DNA from: Haloferula sp. BvORR071 | Lineage (GTDB): Bacteria; Verrucomicrobiota; Verrucomicrobiia; Verrucomicrobiales; Akkermansiaceae | NCBI RefSeq assembly: GCF_000739615.1 | Contig: NZ_BATP01000056.1 | Coordinates: 184,010-248,009, forward strand | DNA length: 64,000 bases | Direction: 5' to 3' | Shown here: one piece after another, positions 56,592 to 64,000 of the stretch | Layout: every line of letters starts with the position of its first letter | Numbering within the stretch: position 1 is the stretch's first letter | Made by a program: the position numbers and the translations under genes | The notes under the pieces: generated by a model | The model's input: the letters and a program-made list of their open reading frames with translations, nothing else | What the model was told of the DNA's origin: nothing | Database searches by the model: none

Positions 56592-58379
56592 ATGCGTTTC
56601 CTGTTTCCCTTGTTGGCCAGCGTTGTGGTAGCCCACGCCGACCCACACCCGCGCCTGATGTTTCCGCCCGCCGCGGAGGCGGAGCTGAAGCAGCGGCTGG
56701 CGGGGGATCCCTTGGCGGAGCGGCTGCAGAAATACGCGCTGGGCAAGGCCGAGAATGTGCTGAAGGAGCGCACCTGCAAATACGAACTCGCGGACAAGAT
56801 CCGGCTGCTCCCCGAGTCGCGCCGCGCGCTGGAGCAGGTCTCCTATTCCGCTTGGGCTTGGCGGACCACCGGCGAGGAGCGCTTCAAGGAGCGGACGATC
56901 CGCGAGCTGGACGCCGCATGTGCCTTGCAAGACTGGAATCCCTCGCACTTCCTCGACGTCGCGGAAATGGCGACCGCGGTGGCGATTGGCTACGATTGGC
57001 TCTACCCGGCGCTCAGCCCGGAGCAGCGCCAGCGCTACGAGGACGCCCTGCTCGACAAGGCCCTGCGGGTCGTAGGTCCGCGTCATGCCAAGACCGGGTG
57101 GTGGCGCGGCGCGACCAACAACTGGACGCAGGTCTGCGCCTGCGGGATGGCGCTGGCCGCCGAGGCGGTGCGCGAGCGCGATCCGGAACTGTGCCAAGGG
57201 ATCATCGAGCACGGCCGCGAGTTGATTGAGAAGTGCAGTGCCTTCTATGCGCCGGATGGCTGCTACCCGGAAGGCCCGGCCTACTGGCACTACGGCACGA
57301 ACTTCGAGGTCATGCTGATCGCCGCCCGGCAGTCGCTGGGGCAGCCGATCGAGGTCACGCCGCTGCTGCGTGACAGCGGCAATTTCCTGATCCAAGCGCA
57401 TGGCCCCACCGGCCTGAGCTTCAACTACGCCGACAGCGGTCCGGGCTCCGAGCAGCTCAGTCCGGCGCGCAGCTGGATCGCCACACAGTTCAAGGATGCC
57501 GGGCAGGCGCGTTACATCCGCGAGAAGTTTGAGAAGGAGCTCAATGGCGGGAAGATTTCCGGCTTCCGCACCTTCCCGTTGCACCTGCTGTGGTTGCCAC
57601 CGGCACCGCAGGAAGGGCAGGGGAGCAAGGAGGCACCGCTGAATGCCAGCTTTGGCGGTGAGCAGGCGATGGCTTTCATGCGCAACGGCTGGACGCCGGA
57701 CTCCGCGTGGCTGGCGATCAAGGGCGGCACCGGCGCGGCGAGCCACGGGCATCTCGACGCCGGCAGCTTCGTCTATGAGGCCGGGGGCCAGCGCTGGTTC
57801 CACGACCTCGGCTCGGACGACTACAACATGCCGGGCTACTTCGGCAACAAGCGCTGGAGCTACCTGCGGCTGAACAACTTTTCCCACAACACGCTGGTGA
57901 TCGATGGCAAGAACCAGAAGACGCCGGAGGAGGGCTGTCCGATCCTCGTCCAACCGAGGCCGCTGGAGGAGGCGCCCGGCGCCCGTGCCAAGGCGGGCCA
58001 AGCTCGTATCAACACCTCCATCGACCTCAGCGGAGCCTACTCTGGCCAAGCCGAGCGGGTGACCCGCGGCATCATCTTCGATCCCGGCGATGGTTCCGTC
58101 GCGATGACCGACATGATCCGGAAGGCCAGCGGGCCGATCCGTTGGGCTGCGGTGACCAAGGCCGCGCCGAAGATCGAGGGCAAGCGCGTGATCCTTGAGC
58201 AGGGCGGCAAGCGGCTCGTCCTCACCCAATTGGCGCCGGCGAATGTGCCATGGGAGGAGTATTCCCTGAAGCCCGCCACCGAGGCCGAGGAGCAGAACGA
58301 GGGTTATCACTTGATTGGCTTCACCGTGCCGCCCTCCGGAGATAGCACCGCGCTGGGTGTCTCCTGGAAGCTGGAATGA
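56592..58379 (+). CDS. secreted heparinase II/III-like polysaccharide lyase
   Basis: 595 residues with a signal peptide (FLFPLLASVVVAHAD). The N-terminal helical domain (about 20-330, with WWRGATNNWTQVCACG and AFYAPDGCYPEGPAYWHYG) supplies the usual catalytic Asn/Tyr/His. The C-terminal beta domain (about 350-595) has SHGHLDAGSFVYEA with H385 and H387 and FSHNTLVIDG, matching the heparinase II/III family. It would cleave uronic acid-containing glycans by beta-elimination. Divergent from the methionine synthase genes, sharing their intergenic region. Confidence 0.92.
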   Translation: MRFLFPLLASVVVAHADPHPRLMFPPAAEAELKQRLAGDPLAERLQKYALGKAENVLKERTCKYELADKIRLLPESRRALEQVSYSAWAWRTTGEERFKERTIRELDAACALQDWNPSHFLDVAEMATAVAIGYDWLYPALSPEQRQRYEDALLDKALRVVGPRHAKTGWWRGATNNWTQVCACGMALAAEAVRERDPELCQGIIEHGRELIEKCSAFYAPDGCYPEGPAYWHYGTNFEVMLIAARQSLGQPIEVTPLLRDSGNFLIQAHGPTGLSFNYADSGPGSEQLSPARSWIATQFKDAGQARYIREKFEKELNGGKISGFRTFPLHLLWLPPAPQEGQGSKEAPLNASFGGEQAMAFMRNGWTPDSAWLAIKGGTGAASHGHLDAGSFVYEAGGQRWFHDLGSDDYNMPGYFGNKRWSYLRLNNFSHNTLVIDGKNQKTPEEGCPILVQPRPLEEAPGARAKAGQARINTSIDLSGAYSGQAERVTRGIIFDPGDGSVAMTDMIRKASGPIRWAAVTKAAPKIEGKRVILEQGGKRLVLTQLAPANVPWEEYSLKPATEAEEQNEGYHLIGFTVPPSGDSTALGVSWKLE

Positions 58380-58439
58380 ACCGGGCGCGGATGATCTGGA
58401 TTGGCGGAGATAGGGATTTCCGTTAGGCCGGGGCTTCTG

Positions 58440-58865
58440 ATGACCAAGTATCTTCTCCTCGCCCTCTCCTGCCTCTTCTCCGTGGTGAGCTGCGCACCGC
58501 AGCCTCCCGTGCGCGGTATTTTTCACATCTATCAGGAGTCATCGAAGCTCGGGTCGGTCTCCCTGTTCGACTTGCCCGAGGGGCCCAAGGCGGTGTCGGC
58601 CTCCTTCGGAGAGGTGGATGGCATGGCAAAGCGCGACATTGCGAAGAGCGACTTCGAATTGATCTGGAATCGCCTCCACTCGGAAAATCTCGCCCGCTTC
58701 CAGGTTCAGGATCCTTCCTCCAAGTTCGATGTGACGAACAGCATCGTGGTGAAATTCGGGACGACGCCGGTGGAAAAGGTGCCGCTCTATGTGGTGCCGA
58801 AGGCTTCCGCATCCCCGGCCCTGAAGGCCACGGTGGCCAAGATCAAGAAGCTCGCACCGCTCTAG
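58440..58865 (+). CDS. hypothetical lipoprotein
   Basis: 141 residues from ATG 58440. Lipobox FSVVSC places it in the envelope. The rest is alpha/beta with an IWNRLHSENLARFQV segment and no Cys. No family recognised. It follows the heparinase gene by 60 bp on the same strand, so possibly co-transcribed. Confidence 0.7.
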   Translation: MTKYLLLALSCLFSVVSCAPQPPVRGIFHIYQESSKLGSVSLFDLPEGPKAVSASFGEVDGMAKRDIAKSDFELIWNRLHSENLARFQVQDPSSKFDVTNSIVVKFGTTPVEKVPLYVVPKASASPALKATVAKIKKLAPL

Positions 58866-58910
58866 CCGTCCTTCCAGATATGCTGGACGCGCGGCAGAGA
58901 TGATGGAAAA

Positions 58911-59459
58911 ATGCGGAATGCCCCGCAAGCCCCGGAACTTCACGGCATGAGCAGCACGCGGACCCCGGGGCCCAAGCGCAGCATCGCCTGGCCACGCACC
59001 AGCCGCGATCCGCAGCGGCCGGCGATGGCTCGTCCGCCGCGGCTTGTAGGGATTTTCTTCTACATCCTGTTTCTGGTGCTGCCTTCGCTGGCTGTCGGGC
59101 GGGTCGTGCAGGTGATCGATTGGCGGGTGGTCGTGCTCTACTTCTTCACCATCTCGATGGCGACCATGGTGCTCTACTACACGGACAAGCGCGCCGCACG
59201 GATCGGTGGCTGGCGCACGCCGGAGACGGTGTTGCATCTGGCCGAACTCGGTGGCGGCTGGGCTGCGGCCTATCTCGCGCAGCAGTCCTTCCGCCACAAG
59301 ACCTCGAAGACCGGCTACCAGGTGACTTACTGGCTGATCGGCTTCCTCCACCAGTTCTTCGCCTGCGACTACCTGCTCGACTGGCGGATCTCGCGGGGGA
59401 TGTTCGGCAAGGTCGTTTCCGGGGTGGCTTCCCATCTGTTAGGTGGGGGATGGTCATGA
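58911..59459 (+). CDS. DUF1294 membrane protein
   Basis: 182 residues from ATG 58911; ATG 58947 also fits. The N-terminus is basic and Pro-rich. Then come hydrophobic segments (IFFYILFLVLPSLAVG, VVLYFFTISMATMVLYYTDKRAARIGGWRTPE, VLHLAELGGGWAAAYLAQQSFRHKT). The DKRAA-x-x-G-x-x-R-x-P-E motif followed by L-x-x-x-x-x-x-G-G is that of DUF1294. In other bacteria this domain is often fused to a cold-shock domain, which is not present here. Confidence 0.88.
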   Translation: MRNAPQAPELHGMSSTRTPGPKRSIAWPRTSRDPQRPAMARPPRLVGIFFYILFLVLPSLAVGRVVQVIDWRVVVLYFFTISMATMVLYYTDKRAARIGGWRTPETVLHLAELGGGWAAAYLAQQSFRHKTSKTGYQVTYWLIGFLHQFFACDYLLDWRISRGMFGKVVSGVASHLLGGGWS

Positions 59460-59500
59460 AAGCTTGAATGTTAGATCGCGGGCTGGCAGATCGCACGCGA

Positions 59501-60010
59501 ATGACGCTGCCCAAGCAATTCAGCACCATGAGGACCCCTGCGTGCTGGGGTCTCGTTCTCAGCGCGGTGGGACTTGCGGTAATCTTCCTGACCGGCCATT
59601 CCGCAGACCCGCTAGCGCGCTTCTTCGCCTTCGCTCTGGCCTGTCTTTCCCTGGTCTGCATCGCCTGCCTGATTCCCGGCAGCTCGCGTCTGGAAGTCTG
59701 CGAGCAGGGGATCACGCTGAACCAGATCCTATGGCGCCAGCACATCAGCTGGGCGAACCTGCGGGCCTTCACCGTGATCGATTTCGACGATACCGGTCTC
59801 GGCCTCTCGCCGGACTGGGCGCGCTACTCGGTCGGCTATCTGGTCACCGATGAACAGCTATCCACGCTCTCACGGGTCGGGCGGAAGTTTCATGGCATCT
59901 ATGGTTGCCACGGTTCCCTGCCACCGGTGGACGGCATGTCGGCGGATGATCTCGTCGGACTGCTGAACCGCGCGCTGGCGAGCTCGCGGGTGGAGCGGGA
60001 AGAGGCTTGA
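59501..60010 (+). CDS. hypothetical two-helix membrane protein (paralogue of 63176-63685)
   Basis: 169 residues from ATG 59501; a start at 59468 is possible. Two N-terminal hydrophobic helices (CWGLVLSAVGLAVIFL and FFAFALACLSLVCIACLIPG) are followed by a PH-like domain (LEVCEQGITLNQILWRQHISWANLRAFTVIDF). The paralogue at 63176 aligns from its own first Met through IPGS and the same strand pattern, which supports this start. Function unknown. Confidence 0.75.
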   Translation: MTLPKQFSTMRTPACWGLVLSAVGLAVIFLTGHSADPLARFFAFALACLSLVCIACLIPGSSRLEVCEQGITLNQILWRQHISWANLRAFTVIDFDDTGLGLSPDWARYSVGYLVTDEQLSTLSRVGRKFHGIYGCHGSLPPVDGMSADDLVGLLNRALASSRVEREEA

Positions 60011-60065
60011 GCGTCGATCGGAGACAAGTTTCCAAGGGTTTCACCCGCGCGGTGTCACCCTTGTG

Positions 60066-60533
60066 ATGAAAGCGATTCCGGTTCTCGTCGCGAGCGGTCT
60101 TCTTGCCATTGGTTCGCCGGCAGCCTCTGCCTTGAGCATGAGCCTGCCTGCGCCGCAGATCTTCTTCCCGAAGGGCTACGATGAGGCCCGTGCGGAGAAG
60201 ATCCATTCGGTGCTGCGCTCGGAGAAGTTCAGCTACCTCGGCGGGCTTACCAGCTATTGGGAGCCGGAGTATTCCACGACCTTGGTTTACGATGGTGACG
60301 CGGCGGCTCTGAACTCGCTGCTGGCCGAGCTGCAGAAGGTTGGGAAGTTGACGGTGCGCCTTGCGTTCTCGCCGGATCTGTCGAAGGAAACGGGCTCGGC
60401 CTTGCAGGCGGGGAGTTGGTGGGTGAGTTACTCCCATACCGCGCCGGATACGATTACGGTGCGGGTGAATCTCGCGGCGGAGAGGTTGAAGGGGGATAAG
60501 CTGGAGATTGTTTTGCCGAAGGCGGGGGATTGA
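60066..60533 (+). CDS. small secreted protein of unknown function
   Basis: 155 residues from ATG 60066; the GTG directly before it is possible. A signal peptide (IPVLVASGLLAIGSPAASA) precedes a beta-rich body with no Cys and no family match. Its C-terminus is Lys/Gly-rich. Confidence 0.65.
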   Translation: MKAIPVLVASGLLAIGSPAASALSMSLPAPQIFFPKGYDEARAEKIHSVLRSEKFSYLGGLTSYWEPEYSTTLVYDGDAAALNSLLAELQKVGKLTVRLAFSPDLSKETGSALQAGSWWVSYSHTAPDTITVRVNLAAERLKGDKLEIVLPKAGD

Positions 60534-60735
60534 CACGCCCTCCAGCGCTGGGGAGGGAGGACGCCAGAAAGTGGGTGTGGCGGTGAGCAGGGTGGATTTG
60601 CTCTGCCGGAACGGCGCAGCCGTTCCGCTTAGGGATCACGCGATAGATCGGGAAGAGGTTCGAGCAGCGTTGTCGCCTTGCGGGGCGCGAGCGTAGAGGG
60701 CCCAAGCCGATCGGCACCTTGAGTTTCCCCTTTTT

Positions 60736-60943
60736 GCGGCTTTGCCGCTTTAGGAGTGCGCGCGAGAATCGCCGCTTTTTGGGTGAATGCTCCCGGGTGC
60801 TAGCTTACGAGTTCCAGGAGACCGTCCCCTGCAGAGGTTTTCGACGTGGGGAGGATCTCCCTAGAACTTGTGTGGCGTTGAAGCGGGTGAACTCGCCGGA
60901 AAAGCGGCGATTCTCGCGCGCACTCCGAAAGCGGCTGCGCCGC
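60736..60943. repeat. 208-bp MITE-like element with 44-bp terminal inverted repeats
   Basis: Arms 60736-60779 and 60900-60943 are reverse complements at 40 of 44 positions, with the 27 bases facing the loop exact (core GAGTGCGCGCGAGAATCGCC). The 120-bp interior has further short inverted repeats but no frame. It occupies the 443-bp gap between convergent genes. The rest of that gap (60534-60735) contains nothing recognised. Unrelated in sequence to the element at 17172-17338. Confidence 0.75.
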
Positions 60944-60976
60944 AAAGGGGCCTACTGCCCGTGATCCGGTAACGGA

Positions 60977-62395
60977 TTACTCTGCCTTCTTGGTGGTTCC
61001 GAGACGGTAGACGATGACGCGGCGGTCTTCGCTCATGGCGGACTCGGTGGAGTCTTCCGGGTGGGTGGCTTCGCTCTCGCCGAAGCCGGCCGGTATCAGG
61101 CGTTCGGGGGCGATGCCGAGGCGTGCCATCTCACGTGCGATCGCTTCGGCCCGCAATTGGGATAGCGCCTGGTTGTTGTCGAAGTCGCCCTTCACGGAGG
61201 AGTGAACCTCGATCGCGAAGCGCGAGCCTGCGAGGCCGGGGTCGGTGATGGCTTGGGCCAAAGCCAGAATCACTTCATGCCCGTGCTGATCGGCAACGCG
61301 GGTGCTGTCCTCTTGGAAAACGATGTCGTGGCTGCTCAGCATTGAATCGCTGTCGACGGGATAGGAAATCGCCCAGCTGCCTTCGCCGCGATACTCGTCG
61401 GGCAAGAGCGCACCGGACCATGCGGCATCATCGCTCTTGAAGACCGGCACCACTGCCGAAGCCGGGTTGGCCTGGAGAGCGCCAAGCTTGGCTTGTGCAA
61501 GCAAGACGGCTGGCACGCTATCCTGCGAGCTGTAGTAGAGGTAGCGCCTGCCATCGTGCAGGTAGCGGAAGCCGGCATTCGGAGTCTTGGGCGTGGCCAG
61601 ACGCTCAGCACCTTCGCCCGCGGCCTCCGCGGGACGATAGAAGAAGTTCTCCGGCTCGGTCGCCGTGCGGTCGCCGGCCAGGCGCTGCTTCAGAAATTCC
61701 ACCGCCGCCTGGCGGTCATCGCGGCTTCCCGCACGCGGACCTTCGCGCTTGTCGATATCCTCACCGGTGAGGCGTGCCTGCTGCTCGCGGGCGATCTCGG
61801 CGTGTGAAGGGAAGCTCCCCTTGTCGAGGACTTCGGTGATGATGGCGCGAGCATCGATGGGACCTTGGATCTGCAGCTTGCGCTCGCGCAGCTTGTTCGC
61901 GGCATCGTCAATGGATTGGCGCACCGCTTCCTCACTGCCGACTTCGGCAGTGGGTTTTTCGAAGCCTCCGGGAGCGGGCGAGTTGTTCTTCCGCCGGTCA
62001 TCGACGTTCGTCTGGCGCGAAGCAGGATTGGCTTTGTCGGCATTGCCATCCTTCAAGCGCGCTGCCTCCGGACCTGCCTTTACGGATGAATCCTGAGTCT
62101 TGCGTGCCTCAGGGGAGGCTTTGTTCGCATTTGAATCTTCCACCTTGCTCACATCGGTGCCGGCCTTGCCGGCATTGTCAGTGACAGGACGCGAGTCCTT
62201 GCCAGAGGCGCGGGCGCTATCTTCGAGTGGCTTGGAATCCGGATTCGCTTTCTGCGAATGATCCTCCACCGGTTGCGCTTCGCGGATTGCCGGATCCGCG
62301 CGGAGAGTGGTCGTGAAGGGCACTAAGCACGCCAAGGCCGCCAAGGCGAGATGCCGCTCACGGCAACAAAACGGGGCATGGAAGTTCGCTTTCAT
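60977..62395 (-). CDS. OmpA-family protein with N-terminal degenerate repeats
   Basis: 472 residues. Signal peptide (LALAALACLVPFTTTLRAD). Residues about 40-135 form a chain of 15-17-residue units with patterns such as D-S-x-A-x-K-A-x-P, Lys/Asp/Ser-rich and probably disordered. The middle helical part follows to about 330. The C-terminal OmpA domain (about 355-470) has FAIEVHSSVKGDFDNNQALSQLRAEAIAREM and APERLIPAGFGESEATHPED, the peptidoglycan-binding site, with the usual N-x-x-L-S-x-x-R-A. It probably anchors to the cell wall. Confidence 0.88.
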   Translation of the reverse strand: MKANFHAPFCCRERHLALAALACLVPFTTTLRADPAIREAQPVEDHSQKANPDSKPLEDSARASGKDSRPVTDNAGKAGTDVSKVEDSNANKASPEARKTQDSSVKAGPEAARLKDGNADKANPASRQTNVDDRRKNNSPAPGGFEKPTAEVGSEEAVRQSIDDAANKLRERKLQIQGPIDARAIITEVLDKGSFPSHAEIAREQQARLTGEDIDKREGPRAGSRDDRQAAVEFLKQRLAGDRTATEPENFFYRPAEAAGEGAERLATPKTPNAGFRYLHDGRRYLYYSSQDSVPAVLLAQAKLGALQANPASAVVPVFKSDDAAWSGALLPDEYRGEGSWAISYPVDSDSMLSSHDIVFQEDSTRVADQHGHEVILALAQAITDPGLAGSRFAIEVHSSVKGDFDNNQALSQLRAEAIAREMARLGIAPERLIPAGFGESEATHPEDSTESAMSEDRRVIVYRLGTTKKAE

Positions 62396-62535
62396 GTCTT
62401 ACTCCCTCGCTAGATCCATACCGGAAGCATCGGTCGTTGTGAGACGTTGAGTTTCTGTGTTTTGGCCGCAGGGTTGTTTTTTTGCAGCGTGCAAGGGGAG
62501 TGTCTGATCCATGCACAATGCAGTCAGTCGAACCG

Positions 62536-62612
62536 CGAATGAACACGGATGGACAGGAATGAAGAAGAGGATAGCGGCGGCTTATTCCTCCGCCTCTATC
62601 CGTGCTCATTCG
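62536..62612. repeat. imperfect inverted repeat (15-bp arms) in the OmpA upstream region
   Basis: CGAATGAACACGGAT (62536-62550) and ATCCGTGCTCATTCG (62598-62612) match at 14 of 15 after reverse complementing. The motif belongs to a family of GAACACGGATG-type repeats that is widespread in several phyla (from memory). It lies between the OmpA gene and the tRNA operon, whose 3' end it could help end. Confidence 0.55.
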
Positions 62613-62642
62613 TGTTTATCCGTGGTTGAGTCTTTGGGAAAA

Positions 62643-62720
62643 TGGTCTGGCGTGAGGGATTCGAACCCCCGACCTCGTGAATCCAAATCACGCATGCTAG
62701 CCAGGCTACACCAACGCCAG
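62643..62720 (-). tRNA. tRNA-Pro(TGG)
   Basis: 78 nt with encoded CCA. Acceptor CTGGCGT pairs with ACGCCAG, discriminator A. Anticodon stem CGTGA/TCACG with loop TTTGGAT gives anticodon TGG. T-loop TTCGAAT. Last of three tRNA genes on the minus strand. Confidence 0.9.
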
Positions 62721-62749
62721 TTGTATGGATTGAGTTAAGTTAAATGGAG

Positions 62750-62825
62750 TGGTGCCACGCCAGGGACTCGAACCCCGATCTGCGCCTTCGTAGGGCGATG
62801 TGCTGATCCATTGCACCAGCGCGGC
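62750..62825 (-). tRNA. tRNA-Arg(ACG)
   Basis: 76 nt with CCA. Acceptor GCCGCGC pairs with GCGTGGC (one G-T), discriminator A. The anticodon loop CTACGAA gives ACG, the usual inosine-modified arginine anticodon. T-loop TTCGAGT. Middle gene of the three. Confidence 0.93.
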
Positions 62826-62837
62826 AGGAAATAGAAG

Positions 62838-62914
62838 TGGTGCCGGTGGCGGGATTTGAACTCGCACTGTCCTGATTCTAAGTCAGGTGCCTCTACCAAT
62901 TGGGCTACACCGGC
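62838..62914 (-). tRNA. tRNA with anticodon TAG (nominally Leu) and class I structure
   Basis: 77 nt with CCA. Acceptor GCCGGTG pairs with CACCGGC, discriminator A. Anticodon stem CCTGA/TCAGG and loop CTTAGAA give anticodon TAG (reads CUA, Leu). But the variable region is only 5 nt, while bacterial tRNA-Leu has a long arm. The T stem has one A-C mismatch (GCGAG/CCCGC). First gene of the tRNA operon. Identity is open, see findings. Confidence 0.75.
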
Positions 62915-63175
62915 AAAAAGAAGCGGTGCTACCCCGGGAAGAAGGAGCCACGCCTCAGCGACCGAGATCCGCGAGTCGCGGTCGGTCGGCGAAGGTCAGT
63001 GGCAGTCGGAAGTTCATCGGAGAAGAGCGCGCATCGCGGCGCGCGGGGAGGAAATATGTATCGAGGAAAATGCCGATGTCAATATGGGCATAGAGGAAAG
63101 TACGAATTTGCGTCTGCAGCCCTTGCGTGTGCGAGCATCCCCGCGAGTGTTTCTGCAGAAGCCTATTTCAATGCC

Positions 63176-63685
63176 ATGAGTCCTGTTCTTCATTTCAACA
63201 TGATGAGAAGGGGATCGCGCTTCGGCCTGATGCTTTCGCTGGTCCTGGCCGGATTGATGGTCGTCTCAGGTGGTCTCGATTCCTCCGCCGGTGCTTGGCT
63301 CGCTTACCTGTGCCTGTGCGCTGCGGTGGTGTTCGCGATCTACCAGATTCCTGGTAGTTGCGGCGTGCAGGTGGGTATCGACGGTATCTCGATCCGCTCG
63401 CCTTTCTGGAAGCAACGGCTTGATTGGCGGAACCTGAAGGGCTTCGTGCTGGTGGATCTCAATGGCGACCGTCCGGATCCTTCACCGCGGCGCTGCTGGA
63501 TCGGCTATCTGATGAGTGACAGCCAGCGTGAGGCGACCTCAGCGGAAAGCCTGAGGATCTTCGAGCCTTTGGGCTGTGATGGGTTGTTGCCGAGAGTGGA
63601 GGATGTGGACTCGTCGGAACTGGTGAGGCTGCTGAATGGGGTGCTGAGGCATCAGCGGGGGAGTGTGGCGGGCACAGAGGATTAA
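63176..63685 (+). CDS. hypothetical two-helix membrane protein (paralogue of 59501-60010)
   Basis: 169 residues from ATG 63176; ATG 63200 is possible. Two hydrophobic helices (FGLMLSLVLAGLMVVSGG and LAYLCLCAAVVFAIYQIPG) are followed by a PH-like domain (VQVGIDGISIRSPFWKQRLDWRNLKGFVLVDL). The layout and the IPGS segment align with the paralogue. The frame is open upstream into the tRNA region but is Arg/Lys-rich and unlike coding sequence there. The 261 bp between the tRNA operon and this start hold nothing recognised. Confidence 0.75.
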   Translation: MSPVLHFNMMRRGSRFGLMLSLVLAGLMVVSGGLDSSAGAWLAYLCLCAAVVFAIYQIPGSCGVQVGIDGISIRSPFWKQRLDWRNLKGFVLVDLNGDRPDPSPRRCWIGYLMSDSQREATSAESLRIFEPLGCDGLLPRVEDVDSSELVRLLNGVLRHQRGSVAGTED

Positions 63686-64000
63686 CAGAACCGCGGACGG
63701 CTCTTCTCCTGGGAGCGCGAGGGTTCCTCACTGCGGTCTGTTGTTAAGCCTTGCAGCATTGCCACGGCGCTATCCGTTCATCGCGCGAAATTGTGGCCTG
63801 CCGCGCTGGTCGCTTCTGCGGGGCGGGTGCCTCCGCGCTCCCGGGGAAGAGGCACCCAGTAGTTCGACGCGAGAGGGCTGGTGAGCGAGCGATGATAGGG
63901 GGACGACTATTCCTTCTTCAGATCGCGCGGAGGCACTGATCCGCGGAATGATTCCTCACTGCGGTGAGCCGTGAAGCCTTGCAGCATTGGCACGGCGCTA
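63686..64000. repeat. terminal region with a direct repeat and a hairpin
   Basis: TTCCTCACTGCGG followed by AAGCCTTGCAGCATTG-C/G-CACGGCGCTA occurs at 63724-63772 and again at 63952-64000, 228 bp apart, with the same gap between the two blocks. Between them a 9-bp hairpin (GGGTGCCTC, 63825-63833 with 63849-63857) is present. Short frames exist but none is convincing. The repeat is cut by the window end, so the unit length is unknown. Confidence 0.6.

Noticed and set aside
56487..58526. 679-codon minus-strand frame across the heparinase gene.
   Set aside because: Antisense to a gene with signal peptide and catalytic motifs. Composition is Arg/Gln/Leu-rich shadow.
62900..63175. Upstream extension of the 63176 gene through part of the tRNA region.
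   Set aside because: Arg/Lys/Gly-rich, overlaps a tRNA gene, and the paralogue at 59501 aligns from Met 63176.

Overview
The window looks like a chromosomal segment of a high-GC Verrucomicrobiota bacterium, most likely near Luteolibacter/Haloferula (Verrucomicrobiaceae). This is judged from gene content, not from a search. The pointers are a DUF1592/DUF1588 cytochrome-type protein paired with a Tat-exported DUF1552 protein, several long secreted proteins with D-x-D-x-D-G calcium-type repeats and a short F-x-R-L-K-V-like C-terminal strand, tandem LamG modules, a C39-peptidase/RHS fusion, tandem paralogous Sec-anchored proteins with repeated D-P-x-x-A motifs, and frequent lack of clear Shine-Dalgarno sequences. 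No plasmid, phage structural gene, CRISPR array or intact insertion sequence is visible.

Layout. 1-5400: end of a small TPR-like protein, a 1133-residue protein of unknown (possibly carbohydrate-active) function, and a GPH-type sugar symporter. 5401-9839: a LuxR-type response regulator and a cytosolic histidine kinase, with three copies of a 12-bp motif around them, then a PRC-barrel protein and two small unknowns. 9902-12920: a LacI regulator divergent from a secreted clan GH-A-like glycosidase, then a GNAT acetyltransferase. 13624-17038: an operon of three related exported or anchored proteins. 17172-17338: a MITE-like inverted-repeat element. 17345-21738: a LacI regulator with a probable self-operator, a secreted multidomain protein and small genes. 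21923-23129: tRNA-Pro(CGG) whose 3' end is duplicated 1.1 kb downstream, enclosing a DUF6988-like gene (a tiny integrated element or its remnant). 23338-33619: the C39/RHS protein, with a poly-C frame problem at its 3' end, followed by a 1832-residue protein carrying five LamG modules.

33747-43000: FemAB/GNAT-like acyltransferase, lipoprotein L,D-transpeptidase with a decayed second catalytic domain, membrane-anchored patatin-like phospholipase, cupin, truA, an RluE/RsuA-type pseudouridine synthase and small proteins. 43011-52597: LuxR regulator, the DUF1592/DUF1552/DUF3616 cluster and an OmpR/HisKA two-component pair. 52591-56467: a cobalamin-dependent methionine synthase split into two genes, preceded by a 16-bp palindrome of the kind ArsR-family regulators bind. 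56592-64000: heparinase II/III-like lyase, small membrane proteins including two paralogues that confirm each other's starts, a second MITE-like element, an OmpA-family protein with N-terminal repeats, three tRNA genes and a terminal repeat region.

Read together, the window mixes polysaccharide degradation and uptake, envelope and cell-wall functions, large secreted adhesin-like or polymorphic proteins and housekeeping RNA modification and methionine genes. The segments most worth following are the 21.9-33.6 kb accessory region, the palindrome at metH, the repeated 12-mer around the LuxR/HK/PRC genes and the structurally odd tRNA at 62838-62914.
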